DNA from: Amycolatopsis kentuckyensis
Lineage (GTDB): Bacteria; Actinomycetota; Actinomycetes; Mycobacteriales; Pseudonocardiaceae
Reading direction: 5' to 3'
Assembly: GCF_002155975.1 (NCBI RefSeq)
Contig: NZ_MUMI01000313.1
Location: forward strand, 1-64,000
Length of the DNA stretch: 64,000 bases
Below, piece by piece: positions 1 through 8,799 of this stretch. Under the pieces are notes generated by a model, which saw only the letters and a list, made by a program, of their open reading frames with translations, was not told where the DNA came from and did not search any database. Position numbers and translations under genes: made by a program. The first letter of the stretch is position 1. Each line of letters opens with the position of its first letter.

Positions 1-487
1 CTTCGGTGCGGACGAGCACACCGCCTCGCACCGGTGTGAACGTCCAGACGTGCACGCCGCGGTCGATGCGCAGCCCGTCGCCGATCGCCGGGCCGGTCCA
101 GCGGACGCACCGGCCCGGCTGCAGCTGCCCGACCGTCGAGGTGATGACCAGCGTGGTCGCCGGGGTGGTGGGCGTGGGCGGTGCGGGCGTGGTCCAGCGG
201 AACCGCGAACCCGGGCGCAGCGGGCCCGCGTCGAGCCGGTTCGCGCTGGTGACGGCCGGTTGCCACGCGGGCCAGCGCGCCACGTCGGTGTGCAGTTTCC
301 AGACCGCGGCGGCCGGCGCCTCGATGAACGTCTCGGTCCGGTGGTGCAGCCGGGCGGCCGGATCGATGCCCACGCCGCGGCAGCTGAGGGCCGTCACCGG
401 GGTGGCGTCGGCGACGGCGGCGGTGCCGGTGAGCCCCGCGGTGACCGAAAGTGCGAGCAGTGCCGGACGGAGCCGGGTGCCGATCAT
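1..487 (-). CDS. Secreted SRPBCC-family protein (partial, C-terminus outside window)
   Basis: The reading frame opens at an ATG (487) with GGAGG 6 bases upstream and runs off the left edge, so at least 162 residues are visible. The first ~27 residues (MIGTRLRPALLALSVTAGLT...) look like a signal peptide. The mature part has the typical START/SRPBCC opening: a strand with 'ETFIEAPAAAVWKLHTDVARWPAWQPAV' features, including the W-x-x-W helix found in polyketide-cyclase/dehydrase-like lipid-binding proteins. These bind hydrophobic ligands; the ligand is not predictable here. It is divergent from a TetR regulator (581), which probably controls it. Confidence 0.75.
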   Translation of the reverse strand, partial: MIGTRLRPALLALSVTAGLTGTAAVADATPVTALSCRGVGIDPAARLHHRTETFIEAPAAAVWKLHTDVARWPAWQPAVTSANRLDAGPLRPGSRFRWTTPAPPTPTTPATTLVITSTVGQLQPGRCVRWTGPAIGDGLRIDRGVHVWTFTPVRGGVLVRTE

Positions 488-527
488 GCTGTCCTCCAAG
501 TTGTTAGTGCTTGTTGTGATGGTTAGA

Positions 528-556
528 AGCTATAATCGACCTGGCGTGAGTGTCAA
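528..556 (-). promoter_or_regulatory. Possible leftward promoter for the SRPBCC gene
   Basis: On the minus strand TTGACA (556-551) is followed after 16 bases by TATAGC (534-529), about 40 bases upstream of the ATG at 487. The same AT-rich patch holds TATAAT on the plus strand (531-536), so the divergent TetR gene could use it too. This is inferred from consensus matches only. Confidence 0.35.
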
Positions 557-580
557 TAAGAAAAGTGATAACCTCTAACG

Positions 581-1219
581 GTGATGAGCGAGAGTCCGCG
601 AGAGCGTTATCGAGCCCAGGTCCGCGAGGAGATCAAGCGCCACGCGTGGGAGCAGATCGCCGCGGCCGGCGTGCCCGCGCTGTCGCTCAACGCGATCGCC
701 AAGCAGCTCGGCATGAGCGGCCCGGCGCTGTACCGGTACTTCGCGAGCCGCGACGAGCTGATCACCGCGCTCATCCGCGACGCCTACCGCAGCCTCGCCG
801 ACACCGTCCGCGCGGCCCGCGCCGCCGGGGCGGGCCTGCCCGGGCTGGCGGCCACCATCGGCGCGTGGGCACGCAGCGATCCGCAGCGGTACTTCCTGAT
901 CTACGGCACCCCCGTGCCCGGCTACCACGCCCCCGATGACACGACCGCGATCTCGTTCGAAGTCATGGCCGTGCTGATCGACGCCTGCGCCGACGAGGGC
1001 GGCGACGAGCCGCCGACGCCGTTCGACACCCACCTCGAGACCCGCCGGGAGTGGGCGGGCGGCCACCCTGCACCGGCCCCGGTCCTGCACCGCGCGCTGT
1101 CCTTCTGGACCCGCCTGCACGGCGTGCTCTCCCTGGAGCTGGCCGGGCACTTCGCCGGCATGAAGTTCGACCCGGACCTGCTGATCACCGAGGAACTGGC
1201 GCCGCCGGAGCGGCCGTGA
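581..1219 (+). CDS. TetR/AcrR-family transcriptional regulator with WHG-type C-terminal domain
   Basis: The protein has 212 residues from GTG 581, with an ATG at 584 as an equally good start. Residues ~15-62 form a TetR HTH (LSLNAIAKQLGMSGPALYRYF). The C-terminal half, with 'RYFLIYGTPVPGY' features, matches the TetR_C WHG (PF13305-like) ligand domain. It presumably represses itself and the divergent secreted SRPBCC gene. The ligand is unknown. Confidence 0.85.
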   Translation: MMSESPRERYRAQVREEIKRHAWEQIAAAGVPALSLNAIAKQLGMSGPALYRYFASRDELITALIRDAYRSLADTVRAARAAGAGLPGLAATIGAWARSDPQRYFLIYGTPVPGYHAPDDTTAISFEVMAVLIDACADEGGDEPPTPFDTHLETRREWAGGHPAPAPVLHRALSFWTRLHGVLSLELAGHFAGMKFDPDLLITEELAPPERP

Positions 1220-2107
1220 TCACCCGGTCTGTTCGCGGATCCAGTCCGCCACGACGTCCACCCGGGCGATCGTCTCGGGCCCGGGCTGGGGGCACGGCGG
1301 CCCGGTGTTGACGATGGCCACCAGCGTCCCGGTGCGGTCGTCGTCGGAGACGAAGAACGGGCCGCCCGAGTCCTCGGGGCACGGGCCGTTTTCGACCGTG
1401 CGCCGGCCGACCGGCTGGGCCTCCAGGGTCGCCTGGCCGATGCCGGACACCGTGAACCGGCCGCGTTTGAGGTGGTCGGACGGGCCGAGCACGGTCGCCG
1501 AGAGGGAACCCCAGCCGGCGAACTGGAGCTGCTTGCCGACCGACGGCCGGGTCGTGGCCAGCCGCACCGGGACGATGTCGTCGATCGGGCTGCCGAGCTT
1601 GGCCACCGCGAGGTCGTTGACCGGCGACTGCCGGACGTCGACGACCTCGCTCGTGTACCCGCCGGGGTCGCTGTCCTTCAGCCGTCCGACGGTGACGGTC
1701 ATCGTGTACGGCGGCCGCCCGCCGATCCGGGCGTCCTTCAGGTCGTGGAAGCAGTGCCCGGCGGTGACGATCCACTGCGGCGCGACCAGCGCTCCGCTGC
1801 AGGCGCCGCTGCGCACCCCGCCGCCGGGGACGGGGATGTCGTCGGAGGTCAGCTTCGCGTTGAACGGCAGGACCGGGTTCGGTGCCGGCCGCGCCGACGT
1901 GGTCACCGGCTCCCGCGCCGGAGCCGAAGCCGGAGCCGCGGCCGCCGTGTCGGGCAGGCTGTGCCCGCCGGCGGCCGCGGCCAGGATGGAGCCGGCGATC
2001 GTCGCGCCGGTGACGGCGTGAGCGAACGCGAGGCCGGCCCCGGCCAGCACCGCGACCGCCACCGCTCGTGCCCGGAACTGCCGTCGTCGATCCGAAGAGG
2101 TCCTCAC
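1220..2107 (-). CDS. Secreted trypsin-like serine protease (S1 family)
   Basis: The protein has 295 residues, with a long charged N-terminus followed by a hydrophobic segment (about residues 14-44) that acts as signal peptide or anchor. The triad is visible: His118 in TAGHC, Asp165 in NDLAVAKL, and Ser247 in EDSGGP, where the usual GDSGGP has Glu for Gly. Cysteines around His and Ser fit conserved S1 disulfides. An Ala/Pro-rich linker (about 55-80) separates the anchor from the protease. It is a stand-alone gene convergent with the upstream TetR gene. The substrate is unknown. Confidence 0.85.
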   Translation of the reverse strand: MRTSSDRRRQFRARAVAVAVLAGAGLAFAHAVTGATIAGSILAAAAGGHSLPDTAAAAPASAPAREPVTTSARPAPNPVLPFNAKLTSDDIPVPGGGVRSGACSGALVAPQWIVTAGHCFHDLKDARIGGRPPYTMTVTVGRLKDSDPGGYTSEVVDVRQSPVNDLAVAKLGSPIDDIVPVRLATTRPSVGKQLQFAGWGSLSATVLGPSDHLKRGRFTVSGIGQATLEAQPVGRRTVENGPCPEDSGGPFFVSDDDRTGTLVAIVNTGPPCPQPGPETIARVDVVADWIREQTG

Positions 2108-2174
2108 ACCTGTAATGCACGGGTGGGAGCCCGGAATGGTTGCGAGGACCGGGCGGGACTTGCGTCGGCGCCGG

Positions 2175-3053
2175 TCAGGGGCGCTGTCCCACCTCGTCGA
2201 CGTAGGTCTTCACGGTCACCGCGCTGTCGGTCGTGCCCAGGAACTGGTACGTGGTGGCGTCGAAGACCATCACGATCGGCTTCGCTTTCGGGCTCGAGCC
2301 GGGGGGCACCGGGAACGTGATCCCGACACCCGGGCGGCCGGCGCCGTCGGTGACGTGGTCCAGGGCCGTCAGTCCCGGTATCCTCGCCGCCGCCTCGAAC
2401 AGCGCCGCGTAGGACGCCGGCGGGAGGACCTGCTCGTGGGCGAGGCCGTAGACGTCCTTGCCCATGGCCGTGGCGTTGTCCTTCTGGGCGCCGGGCTGAG
2501 CGTTGAGGTAGGCCAGCATCCCGTCGGCGGTCGTCGGCAGGTCCGTCCGGTAGACCGGCTTGGGCTCGCAGTCCTCGAGCATCCCTTCCTTGCGCGGGTC
2601 GTTCGTGCCGTAGTTCGGCGCTTTGCCGTTGCGGCAGCCACCGATCTTGGTGGTGCCGATCAGCCCGTCGCGGGTGCCGTCGACCGAAAACCAGACCTCG
2701 CGGACGTGGGGGCCGGGGGACTCGGTCTTCACGTACAGGAACTGGTTCGGGCGGGGCGGCTTGGCCGGTTCCTTCAGCGCGGTGCTCGCCGCTGCGGTCA
2801 GCACCTTGACCGGGTCGGCGTGCGCCACGCCCGGTCCGACACCGACCTGCTCGGCCGGGGCCAGCGAGACGACGGCGGTGATCGCGGCGGCCAGGCCGAT
2901 CGAGGCGCCGGCGAGCCAGAACCAGCGTCGCGGCCGGTGCCGCCGTTCGCCGCGCGCGGCGGCCAGCAGCCGCTCGCGGGCCGGGGCGAGGTGCTCCGCC
3001 GGCGCGAAGCCGACGGTTTCCGCGCGCTCGCGGATCAGCTCCAGGTCATCCAT
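2175..3053 (-). CDS. CU044_5270-family membrane protein, partner of ECF sigma factor
   Basis: The protein has 292 residues. The N-terminus is short, cytoplasmic and charged ([18 protein letters not shown]...), followed by one transmembrane helix near residues 45-68 and a ~220-residue extracytoplasmic domain with 'NQFLYVKTES' and 'DGLIGTTKIGGC' features. This is the layout of the CU044_5270 family, which sits next to actinobacterial ECF sigma genes. It overlaps the sigma gene by 8 bases, so the two are translated together. An anti-sigma-like role is inferred from this pairing; there is no ZAS zinc motif. Confidence 0.8.
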   Translation of the reverse strand: MDDLELIRERAETVGFAPAEHLAPARERLLAAARGERRHRPRRWFWLAGASIGLAAAITAVVSLAPAEQVGVGPGVAHADPVKVLTAAASTALKEPAKPPRPNQFLYVKTESPGPHVREVWFSVDGTRDGLIGTTKIGGCRNGKAPNYGTNDPRKEGMLEDCEPKPVYRTDLPTTADGMLAYLNAQPGAQKDNATAMGKDVYGLAHEQVLPPASYAALFEAAARIPGLTALDHVTDGAGRPGVGITFPVPPGSSPKAKPIVMVFDATTYQFLGTTDSAVTVKTYVDEVGQRP

Positions 3054-3636
3054 GATCCGAGGTCTCCTTCACGAAGTCGAAGGCGCCGAGCTCGGCGCGG
3101 ACGCGGCCGCGAGCCCGGCTGAGGCGGGATTTGACGGTGCCGACGGGAATGCCGAGTGCCTCGGCGACTTCCTGGTAGGGCAGGCCCTCCGCGGCGACGA
3201 GCAGCAGGACGTCCCGCTCGCGGGGCCGCAGGGCGGCCAGTGCCCGGTCGAGCCGGGTGGCGAGGGCTTGCGCGGTGACCCGGTCGGCGACCCGGTCGGC
3301 GTGCCCTTCGTCGGCGGACGGCGGTCCGACGGCGAGCCGGAGCTTCAGCTCGCGCACTTCCGTCCGCCGCTGCCGCGAAACGAGGTTCGTGGCGATGCCG
3401 TAGAGCCACGGCCGGGCGTCGGACCGGGCCGGATCGAACTTCGCCCGCTTGTCGAAGGCGATCAGGAACGTGTCCGCCAGGACGTCGTCGGCGGTCGTCG
3501 GTCCGAGCCGCCGGACGAGGTAGCGGTGGATGTGCCGCGAATGGCGGTCGAAGATGACCGCGAACAGGCTCGGCTCGTGCCGCGACCGCGCGATCACGCT
3601 CGCGTCGTCGTCGGAATCGGTGTCTTCCGGGGTCAT
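3046..3636 (-). CDS. ECF RNA polymerase sigma factor (sigma-70 family)
   Basis: The protein has 196 residues. The sigma region 2 core ([22 protein letters not shown] ... [12 protein letters not shown]) is at about 25-75, and '[13 protein letters not shown]' matches the region 2.4 promoter-recognition helix. Region 4 is at about 135-185, with the HTH '[27 protein letters not shown]'. It overlaps the downstream membrane-partner gene by 8 bases. It is likely released by an envelope signal sensed through that partner. Confidence 0.9.
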   Translation of the reverse strand: MTPEDTDSDDDASVIARSRHEPSLFAVIFDRHSRHIHRYLVRRLGPTTADDVLADTFLIAFDKRAKFDPARSDARPWLYGIATNLVSRQRRTEVRELKLRLAVGPPSADEGHADRVADRVTAQALATRLDRALAALRPRERDVLLLVAAEGLPYQEVAEALGIPVGTVKSRLSRARGRVRAELGAFDFVKETSDHG

Positions 3637-3737
3637 CGCCCGCCTTTCGATCCAGCCAGTGTCATGGGCTGTTCCCGGGCGGCGCGGAACGGGTTCCGGA
3701 ATCGGCGTCGATCAGCGAAGAAAGTGACGCAGGTCAC

Positions 3738-4211
3738 TCAGGAGCAGGGGTCTCCGGTGGCGAGCATGCGGCGGTTCGCCTCACCGAGGCCGTCGGCGAG
3801 CGCGTGCAGCTGGTCCGGCGTGAGGACGTCGATCAGCAGCTCGCGGACCAGGGCGACGTGCCCGGGCGCGGCCTGTTCCAGCAGGGTCATGCCTTCGTCG
3901 GTGAGCACGGCGTAGACGGCGCGGGGATCGTTCTCGCACGCGCGGCGGCGCACCAGGCCGGCCCGCTCCAACTGGCCGATCTGGTAGGTGAGCCCGCTCT
4001 TGGAGTTCGACACCGCGCAGGCGAGCTCGGCCATCCGCAGCTCGTGGTCCGGGGCCGCGCTCAGCCGCGCGAGGATCACGTACTGGAGGTGGGAAATCCC
4101 GGAGTCCTGCTTGAGCTGCTGGTCCAGCCGCCGGTTGAGCAGCTCGTAGGTGCCGAGGAACGCGTTCCAGGCGCGCTTCTCTTCGGCGTTCAGCCACCGC
4201 GGACGACCCAT
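3738..4211 (-). CDS. MarR-family transcriptional repressor
   Basis: The protein has 157 residues from ATG 4211; longer in-frame starts would run through the operator. It contains a winged-helix MarR domain: '[51 protein letters not shown]', then the wing '[13 protein letters not shown]'. It is divergent from the GTP cyclohydrolase II gene at 4290. Two copies of a GTTCAAAT-type palindrome lie between them, so autoregulation and repression of that gene are likely. Confidence 0.88.
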   Translation of the reverse strand: MGRPRWLNAEEKRAWNAFLGTYELLNRRLDQQLKQDSGISHLQYVILARLSAAPDHELRMAELACAVSNSKSGLTYQIGQLERAGLVRRRACENDPRAVYAVLTDEGMTLLEQAAPGHVALVRELLIDVLTPDQLHALADGLGEANRRMLATGDPCS

Positions 4212-4229
4212 GTCACAACGGTACCTGTT

Positions 4230-4280
4230 GTTCAAATTCGAACTCAAGGGGTACGGTGCGATCAAGGTTCAAATTTGAAC
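4230..4280. promoter_or_regulatory. Tandem MarR operators
   Basis: GTTCAAATTTGAAC (4267-4280) is a perfect 14-bp palindrome. GTTCAAATTCGAAC (4230-4243) is the same site with one mismatched pair. The centres are 37 bp apart, in the gap between the divergent marR-like and ribA-like genes. The downstream copy abuts the ribosome-binding site of the cyclohydrolase gene. Confidence 0.75.
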
Positions 4281-4289
4281 GGAGTCGCC

Positions 4290-4904
4290 ATGATGCCCGT
4301 CGCCACCGTCCGCACCCGGGTGCGGGTCCCGTTGCGCTTCGCCGACGGCTACTCGGCCTCGGCCGAAGTCGTCACCTTCGACGGCTTGGCCGACGGTGCC
4401 GAGCACCTGGCCCTGGTGTTCGGCGACCCGGTCCGGCCGCTGGTCCGCCTGCACTCGGAGTGCCTGACCGGCGACGTGTTCGGCTCGGCCCGCTGCGACT
4501 GCGGGCCGCAGCTGCGCGAGGCGGTGGAACGGATCGACGGCGCCGGCGGTGTCCTGCTCTACCTGCGCCAGGAGGGCCGGGGCATCGGCCTGTACGCCAA
4601 GCTGGACGCCTACGCCCTGCAGGACGCGGGGCTCGACACCTACCAGGCGAACACCGCGCTGGGCCTGCCCGAGGACGCCCGCGACTACACTGCCGCGGCC
4701 CAGATGCTCGCCGCGCTGGGCGTCACCGAGGTCGACCTGCTCACCAACAACCCCGACAAGGTCCGCCAGCTGCGCGAGCGGGGTGTCACGGTCGCCGGGA
4801 CGGTGCCCACCGGCGTCCACGCGACCCCGGACAACCTGCGGTACCTCGACGCCAAGGTCCGGCACACGAACCACACCCTGGCCCTGCCCGAGCTGGCCGG
4901 CTGA
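4290..4904 (+). CDS. ribA: GTP cyclohydrolase II
   Basis: The protein has 204 residues. The start is at the first of two ATGs (4290/4293) behind GGAG, just after the operator. Zinc ligands Cys58, Cys69 and Cys71 fit the C-x10-C-x-C pattern, and '[11 protein letters not shown]' (91-101) is the catalytic GCHII motif. It opens the GTP ring to the 2,5-diamino-6-ribosylamino-pyrimidinone 5'-phosphate that feeds riboflavin or related deazaflavin/azapteridine routes. It lacks the fused DHBP synthase (RibB) half. Stand-alone repressor-controlled copies often serve secondary metabolism; no other pathway gene is adjacent here. Confidence 0.9.
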   Translation: MMPVATVRTRVRVPLRFADGYSASAEVVTFDGLADGAEHLALVFGDPVRPLVRLHSECLTGDVFGSARCDCGPQLREAVERIDGAGGVLLYLRQEGRGIGLYAKLDAYALQDAGLDTYQANTALGLPEDARDYTAAAQMLAALGVTEVDLLTNNPDKVRQLRERGVTVAGTVPTGVHATPDNLRYLDAKVRHTNHTLALPELAG

Positions 4905-4982
4905 GGCCGGTTCCGCACCGGCGCGACCGACACGGTCCGCCTCGACGGCCCACGCTGGGATCGTCGCCTGCGCCGGCCCGTC

Positions 4983-5093
4983 TCAGCGCCGTGCGGCCAC
5001 GGTCGCCAGCTGCTCGGTGATCTCCGCCAGCAGCTCGGTGGCCGCGTCGCCGAGTGCGGCGAGGTCGGCCAGGGTCGTCTCTTCGGTCGTCAC
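4983..5093 (-). CDS. Small hypothetical protein
   Basis: A 36-residue frame begins at GTG 5093, overlapping the stop of the upstream gene in a GTGA junction. The acidic-helical sequence (TTEETTLADLAALGDAATELL...) is not one I recognise. The tight coupling argues it is real. Confidence 0.4.
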   Translation of the reverse strand: MTTEETTLADLAALGDAATELLAEITEQLATVAARR

Positions 5094-5434
5094 GGGCACA
5101 GCTCTTCCTCCAGGGCCTCGTGGCGGGCGACGACGGCCTCGGCGAAGGCGGTGTGCACGCGCAGGTACTCGTCGCGGCCGACCGCCGTGTCGGCCCATTC
5201 GTGCCAGCGGATGTGTGCTTCGGCGACGTCGATCTTCGCGGCCGCCGCCACGGTGGCGGGGGAGGTGCCGGCGAGGATCGCGTGGTGCATCAGCGACGGC
5301 GAGGAACGCCGGGCGAGCTCGGCCAGCGCGGCGAGGCGGCCGAGCTCCGCGAGCGTGTCGGACGTGACCGGACGCGGGCGCGGCCGGGGCACCGGACGCG
5401 AGTTCCCGAGGTTGTCGGCCAGGACGCTGGTCAT
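5090..5434 (-). CDS. Hypothetical protein, possible helix-turn-helix
   Basis: The protein has 114 residues from ATG 5434. An Arg/Pro-rich N-terminus precedes an all-helical body: 'LMHHAILAGTSPATVAAAAKIDVAEAHIRWHEWAD', which resembles a HTH that reads which-bases-next after a degenerate HTH turn, then a helix ending in acidic residues. Similar small proteins sit next to short partners in actinomycetes, but I cannot name the family. It is translationally coupled to the 36-residue frame downstream. Confidence 0.6.
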   Translation of the reverse strand: MTSVLADNLGNSRPVPRPRPRPVTSDTLAELGRLAALAELARRSSPSLMHHAILAGTSPATVAAAAKIDVAEAHIRWHEWADTAVGRDEYLRVHTAFAEAVVARHEALEEELCP

Positions 5435-5483
5435 CAAACGACTCCTGAGGCGGAAAGCAGCTGGAGCAACCCGAACGGCGGAT

Positions 5484-5510
5484 GTTTACCCCGGCCAAGC
5501 GGGGGTAAAC
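5484..5510 (-). other. Hairpin upstream of the 5090-5434 gene
   Basis: GTTTACCCC (5484-5492) pairs with GGGGTAAAC (5502-5510), 50 bases upstream of the ATG at 5434. The perfect 9-bp arms could be an operator or a leader hairpin. Confidence 0.4.
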
Positions 5511-5542
5511 GCTGTCGCTCGTGATCTCCGTCTCACCGCATC

Positions 5543-5572
5543 GGGTGGGCCACCCGGACGAGTGGCCCACCC
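5543..5572 (-). terminator. Terminator hairpin of the GH43 gene
   Basis: GGGTGGGCCAC (5543-5553) and GTGGCCCACCC (5562-5572) form a perfect 11-bp stem with an 8-base loop. It lies 5 bases beyond the stop of the GH43 gene. Confidence 0.7.
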
Positions 5573-5576
5573 GGAG

Positions 5577-8500
5577 TCAGCCGGCCCGGACCGCCCCGCA
5601 GTGCCACGGGATCCGCTGCGGCCGCACGCTTTCCAGCGTCGGGACGACCGGGGCGATCGTGCCGTCGCGGCGGAACGTCAGCTTGTCGATCGTCGTCTCG
5701 CGGTGGGTGCCGTCGCCGCCCGGGATGCCGAAGCGGTGGTAGGCGAGGTACCAGTCGTCGGTGCCCGGGACCTGCAGCATCGAGCTGTGCCCGGTGCCGA
5801 GGACACCCAGGTGGGCGTCCTTGCTCAGGATCAGGCCGCGGTTGGTGAACGGCCCGGTGGGGCTCGGTGCGGTGGCGTAGCCGACGTGGTAGTCCGGGCT
5901 GCGGGTGTCGTCGATCGACCAGCTGAGGTAGTACGTGCCCTTGCGCTCCACCATGAACAGGCCCTCGCGGAAGTCGGTCAGGCCGGTCAGGCGCGTGATC
6001 TTCGCCGGGTCGTAGGACACCATGTCGTCGTTCAGCGGGACGACGTAGGCGTTGCCGTTGCCCCAGTACAGGTACGGCTTCCCGCTGTGGTCGATGAACA
6101 CCGCCGGGTCGATGGCCTGGCCGCCGTCGGGGTTCTTCGCGATCAGCGGCTTGCCGGAGTCGACGAACGGGCCGGTCGGGGAGTCGCTCACCGCGACACC
6201 GATCTTGGCCTCGGCGCAGAAGTAGAAGTAGTACTTCCCGCCGCGCTTCGCGATCGTCGGCGCCCAGGCGTTCTTGTCGGCCCAGCTGACGTCCTTGCCG
6301 AGGTCGAGGATGACGCCCTCGTCCTTCCAGTCGACGAGGTTCTTCGACGACCACGCCGAGAACTTCGTCCCGCTCCAGCCGTCGAAGCCGTCGGTGGTCG
6401 GGTAGAGGTAGTACGTGTCGCCGAACGCGACGATGTTCGGGTCGGCGTGGTACCCGGGGAGCACGGGGCTGCGCACCTCGTGCGCCTCGACCGTCCACAC
6501 GCGACGGTCGCCGCCGGCGCCGGTCACGGTGAACTGCTTCGGCGAGCTGAGGTTGACCGGCTTGACGGTCGCCCCCGGCGCCAGGCCGAACTTCGGCGCG
6601 AGCCGGCGCAGGTCGGTGCCCGGCTTGACCGGCAGCACGACCGTCCCGGCGCCGGCGTCGATGACGGCCGGGGTCTTGAGCGCGTCGAGCTGGACCGAGC
6701 GGATCGCGGTGCTGTTCGACGGGAGCGTGGCGACCTCGAGCCCGGACAGCGCCCGGTTGTAGAGCCGCACGTCCTTCATCTTGCCGGTCAGGGTCTTGTC
6801 GCCCGCGTACACCGAGCGGCCGAGGTAGTTCGCCGCCGTGACGCCACCGCCGAGGTCCGACGGCTTGATGGTGGCATTGGCGTTGCGGCCCACCTCGACG
6901 CCGTCCAGGTACAGCACCTCGACGCCGTTGCCGACCGTGAGCGTCACGTTCTTCCACACCCCGCGCGGCAGCCCGCCGCCGGAGTCGGCCGCCTGTTCGG
7001 TCGTCCAGTTGCCGGTCGCGACGGCGCCGCGGAAGCCGCCGCTCGCGGTGCCGCCGGTGGTGAACAGGTAGCCGTTGCCGGTGCCGTCCTTGGCCGTGTT
7101 GCCCAGGCCCCACAGGAAGTACGGCGTCTGCTGGTTCGGATCCACCAGGACGTCGGCCGACACGGTGGCCGCGGCGGCGCCGGTGAGCAGGTTGTTCGGC
7201 AGCTGGACGTGCCCGTTCTTGCCGCCGAAGGCCAGCGCGCCGTCACGCCAGCTGACGTCGCCGGCGAGCGCGCCGTCGTAGCCGTGGCCGGTGGAGTCGG
7301 TCGCGACCGTGCCCGACTTCGCGTCGAGCGGCCAGTGCGCGACCAGGCCCTTGGCGTCGGCCTTGACCGGCGCCGGGGGAGCGCTCAGGCGGTTCATCTC
7401 GGCTTGGGTGACCGGCAGGACGGTGCCGTGCCGCGGCGACGCGGGCAGGTGCGCGCCGGTCGACATCGTCCACTTGCCCGAGTTCAGGTCGGTGGTCTCG
7501 AACGGGACGTACCCGCGGCCGCCGAACTCGTCGATGAACAGGTACCACTTGTTCTCGGTGTTGGACTTGAACCCCGTCGGCCCCTCACCCGCCGACAGGC
7601 CCGGGCTGGTCGCGGTGGCCTTGCCGATGCAGTCGGCGACGAAGCCGTAGTGCGGGTCGAGCAGGTCGGTGGCCTTCTCCTCGGTGATGAACTTGCTGCA
7701 CGGGGTGGACGAGGTGTTGTTGCGCTCGTCCTTGGTGAACCGGTAGTAGGTGTCCTGGTTCTTGATGACCGTCGAGTCGATCACCGAGTAGCCCGGGTCG
7801 ATCCACACCTGCGGCGCGCTGAAGGTGCGGAAGTCGCGCGTGGTCGCGTACATCATCCGGTTGTAGCTGTCGCCGAGGTGGTTCGGGTCGTTCTCCGCGT
7901 ACAGCTTCGAGGCCCAGTAGACGACATACGTGCCGCGCTTGGCGTCCCAGAAGGCTTCCGGGGCCCACGTGTTGCCCGCGGTCGGCGGTGACACCTGGAC
8001 ACTGCGCTGGCGCGACCAGTGCGCGAGGTCGGTCGACTCCCAGACCATGATCGACCGGCTGCCGGTGCGCTGGGCGGCGTCCCAGCCGCGGCCGGCGTAG
8101 ATCCGCAGGTCGGTGGCCAGCAGGTAGAACTTGTCGCCGTCGGGGGAGCGCAGGATGAACGGGTCGCGCACGCCCAGTTCGCCGAGGCTCGACTTGAGCA
8201 CCGGCTGGCCGTTGTTGAGCTCGCTCCAGTTCAGCGGGTCGTTGCCCTTGCTGAGCGCCGAGTAGATCTGCTCGCCGTTGGAGGTGCCTTCACCGGTGAA
8301 GTAGAAGAAGCTGTAGCCGGCCAGGGGTTCCTGGGCGGGCTTGGGGACCACGGTGGCGGTGAACCGCCGCGTGGTGCTCTCGCGGCCGAGGCTCAGCTTC
8401 GCGGTCAGGACGACCTTCGCGGCGGCCGCGCCGGTCGGCGGCCGGGTGACCTCACCGGTCGGGGTGATCACCGACGGCGCGGACGACGTCCAGGTGACGC

Positions 8501-8705
8501 TCGTGCCGTCCGGGCCGCTCGCCGGCAGCGTGAGGTTGCCGCGGACGTCGTCGATGTCGGGGACGGACAGCGTGCTCGCGGCGGCGCGGAGACCGGTATC
8601 GGTGTCGGCGGACGGCGCCGCACCGGCACCGGCGCTGCCGAGGGGGACGAGTGCGGCCGCGACGGCCAGCACGACGCCGAAACGGCGCGGGGAGAACAAC
8701 TTCAT
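5577..8705 (-). CDS. Secreted two-catalytic-domain glycoside hydrolase family 43 protein
   Basis: The protein has 1042 residues. The start at ATG 8705 (MKLFSPRRFG) follows GAAGGAAC and gives a clean signal peptide (about 1-30); earlier in-frame starts run through the operator. In order: a bacterial Ig-like module (about 40-125), a first GH43 five-bladed propeller (about 130-430, with VRDPFIL and a WAPEAFWD strand), a LamG/concanavalin-like module (about 445-620, GLVAHWPLD start), an Ig-like linker (about 620-700) and a second GH43 propeller (about 705-1035, HADPNIVAF, AWAPTIAK, AIDPAVFID). It probably removes arabinose/xylose from plant hemicellulose outside the cell. A LacI-type palindrome lies just upstream. 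Confidence 0.88.
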   Translation of the reverse strand: MKLFSPRRFGVVLAVAAALVPLGSAGAGAAPSADTDTGLRAAASTLSVPDIDDVRGNLTLPASGPDGTSVTWTSSAPSVITPTGEVTRPPTGAAAAKVVLTAKLSLGRESTTRRFTATVVPKPAQEPLAGYSFFYFTGEGTSNGEQIYSALSKGNDPLNWSELNNGQPVLKSSLGELGVRDPFILRSPDGDKFYLLATDLRIYAGRGWDAAQRTGSRSIMVWESTDLAHWSRQRSVQVSPPTAGNTWAPEAFWDAKRGTYVVYWASKLYAENDPNHLGDSYNRMMYATTRDFRTFSAPQVWIDPGYSVIDSTVIKNQDTYYRFTKDERNNTSSTPCSKFITEEKATDLLDPHYGFVADCIGKATATSPGLSAGEGPTGFKSNTENKWYLFIDEFGGRGYVPFETTDLNSGKWTMSTGAHLPASPRHGTVLPVTQAEMNRLSAPPAPVKADAKGLVAHWPLDAKSGTVATDSTGHGYDGALAGDVSWRDGALAFGGKNGHVQLPNNLLTGAAAATVSADVLVDPNQQTPYFLWGLGNTAKDGTGNGYLFTTGGTASGGFRGAVATGNWTTEQAADSGGGLPRGVWKNVTLTVGNGVEVLYLDGVEVGRNANATIKPSDLGGGVTAANYLGRSVYAGDKTLTGKMKDVRLYNRALSGLEVATLPSNSTAIRSVQLDALKTPAVIDAGAGTVVLPVKPGTDLRRLAPKFGLAPGATVKPVNLSSPKQFTVTGAGGDRRVWTVEAHEVRSPVLPGYHADPNIVAFGDTYYLYPTTDGFDGWSGTKFSAWSSKNLVDWKDEGVILDLGKDVSWADKNAWAPTIAKRGGKYYFYFCAEAKIGVAVSDSPTGPFVDSGKPLIAKNPDGGQAIDPAVFIDHSGKPYLYWGNGNAYVVPLNDDMVSYDPAKITRLTGLTDFREGLFMVERKGTYYLSWSIDDTRSPDYHVGYATAPSPTGPFTNRGLILSKDAHLGVLGTGHSSMLQVPGTDDWYLAYHRFGIPGGDGTHRETTIDKLTFRRDGTIAPVVPTLESVRPQRIPWHCGAVRAG

Positions 8706-8742
8706 CGTTGTCGGTTCCTTCGGGGCACGTCGGGGACCTGCG

Positions 8743-8760
8743 CATGTTAACGTTAACATG
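8743..8760. promoter_or_regulatory. LacI-type operator upstream of the GH43 gene
   Basis: CATGTTAACGTTAACATG is a perfect 18-bp palindrome with the central CG typical of LacI-family operators. It lies 38 bases upstream of the GH43 start. No LacI-family gene is in the window, so the regulator acts in trans. Confidence 0.65.
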
Positions 8761-8799
8761 ATTCGGGTACGCTGACTTTAGGTCGACGTGGTCCGGTGG

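Noticed and set aside
5151-7991. Long open frame (946 codons) opposite the GH43 gene
   Set aside because: It is antisense to a clear secreted GH43 protein, is Val/Arg/Asp low-complexity with no domain, and reflects GC-rich codon bias.
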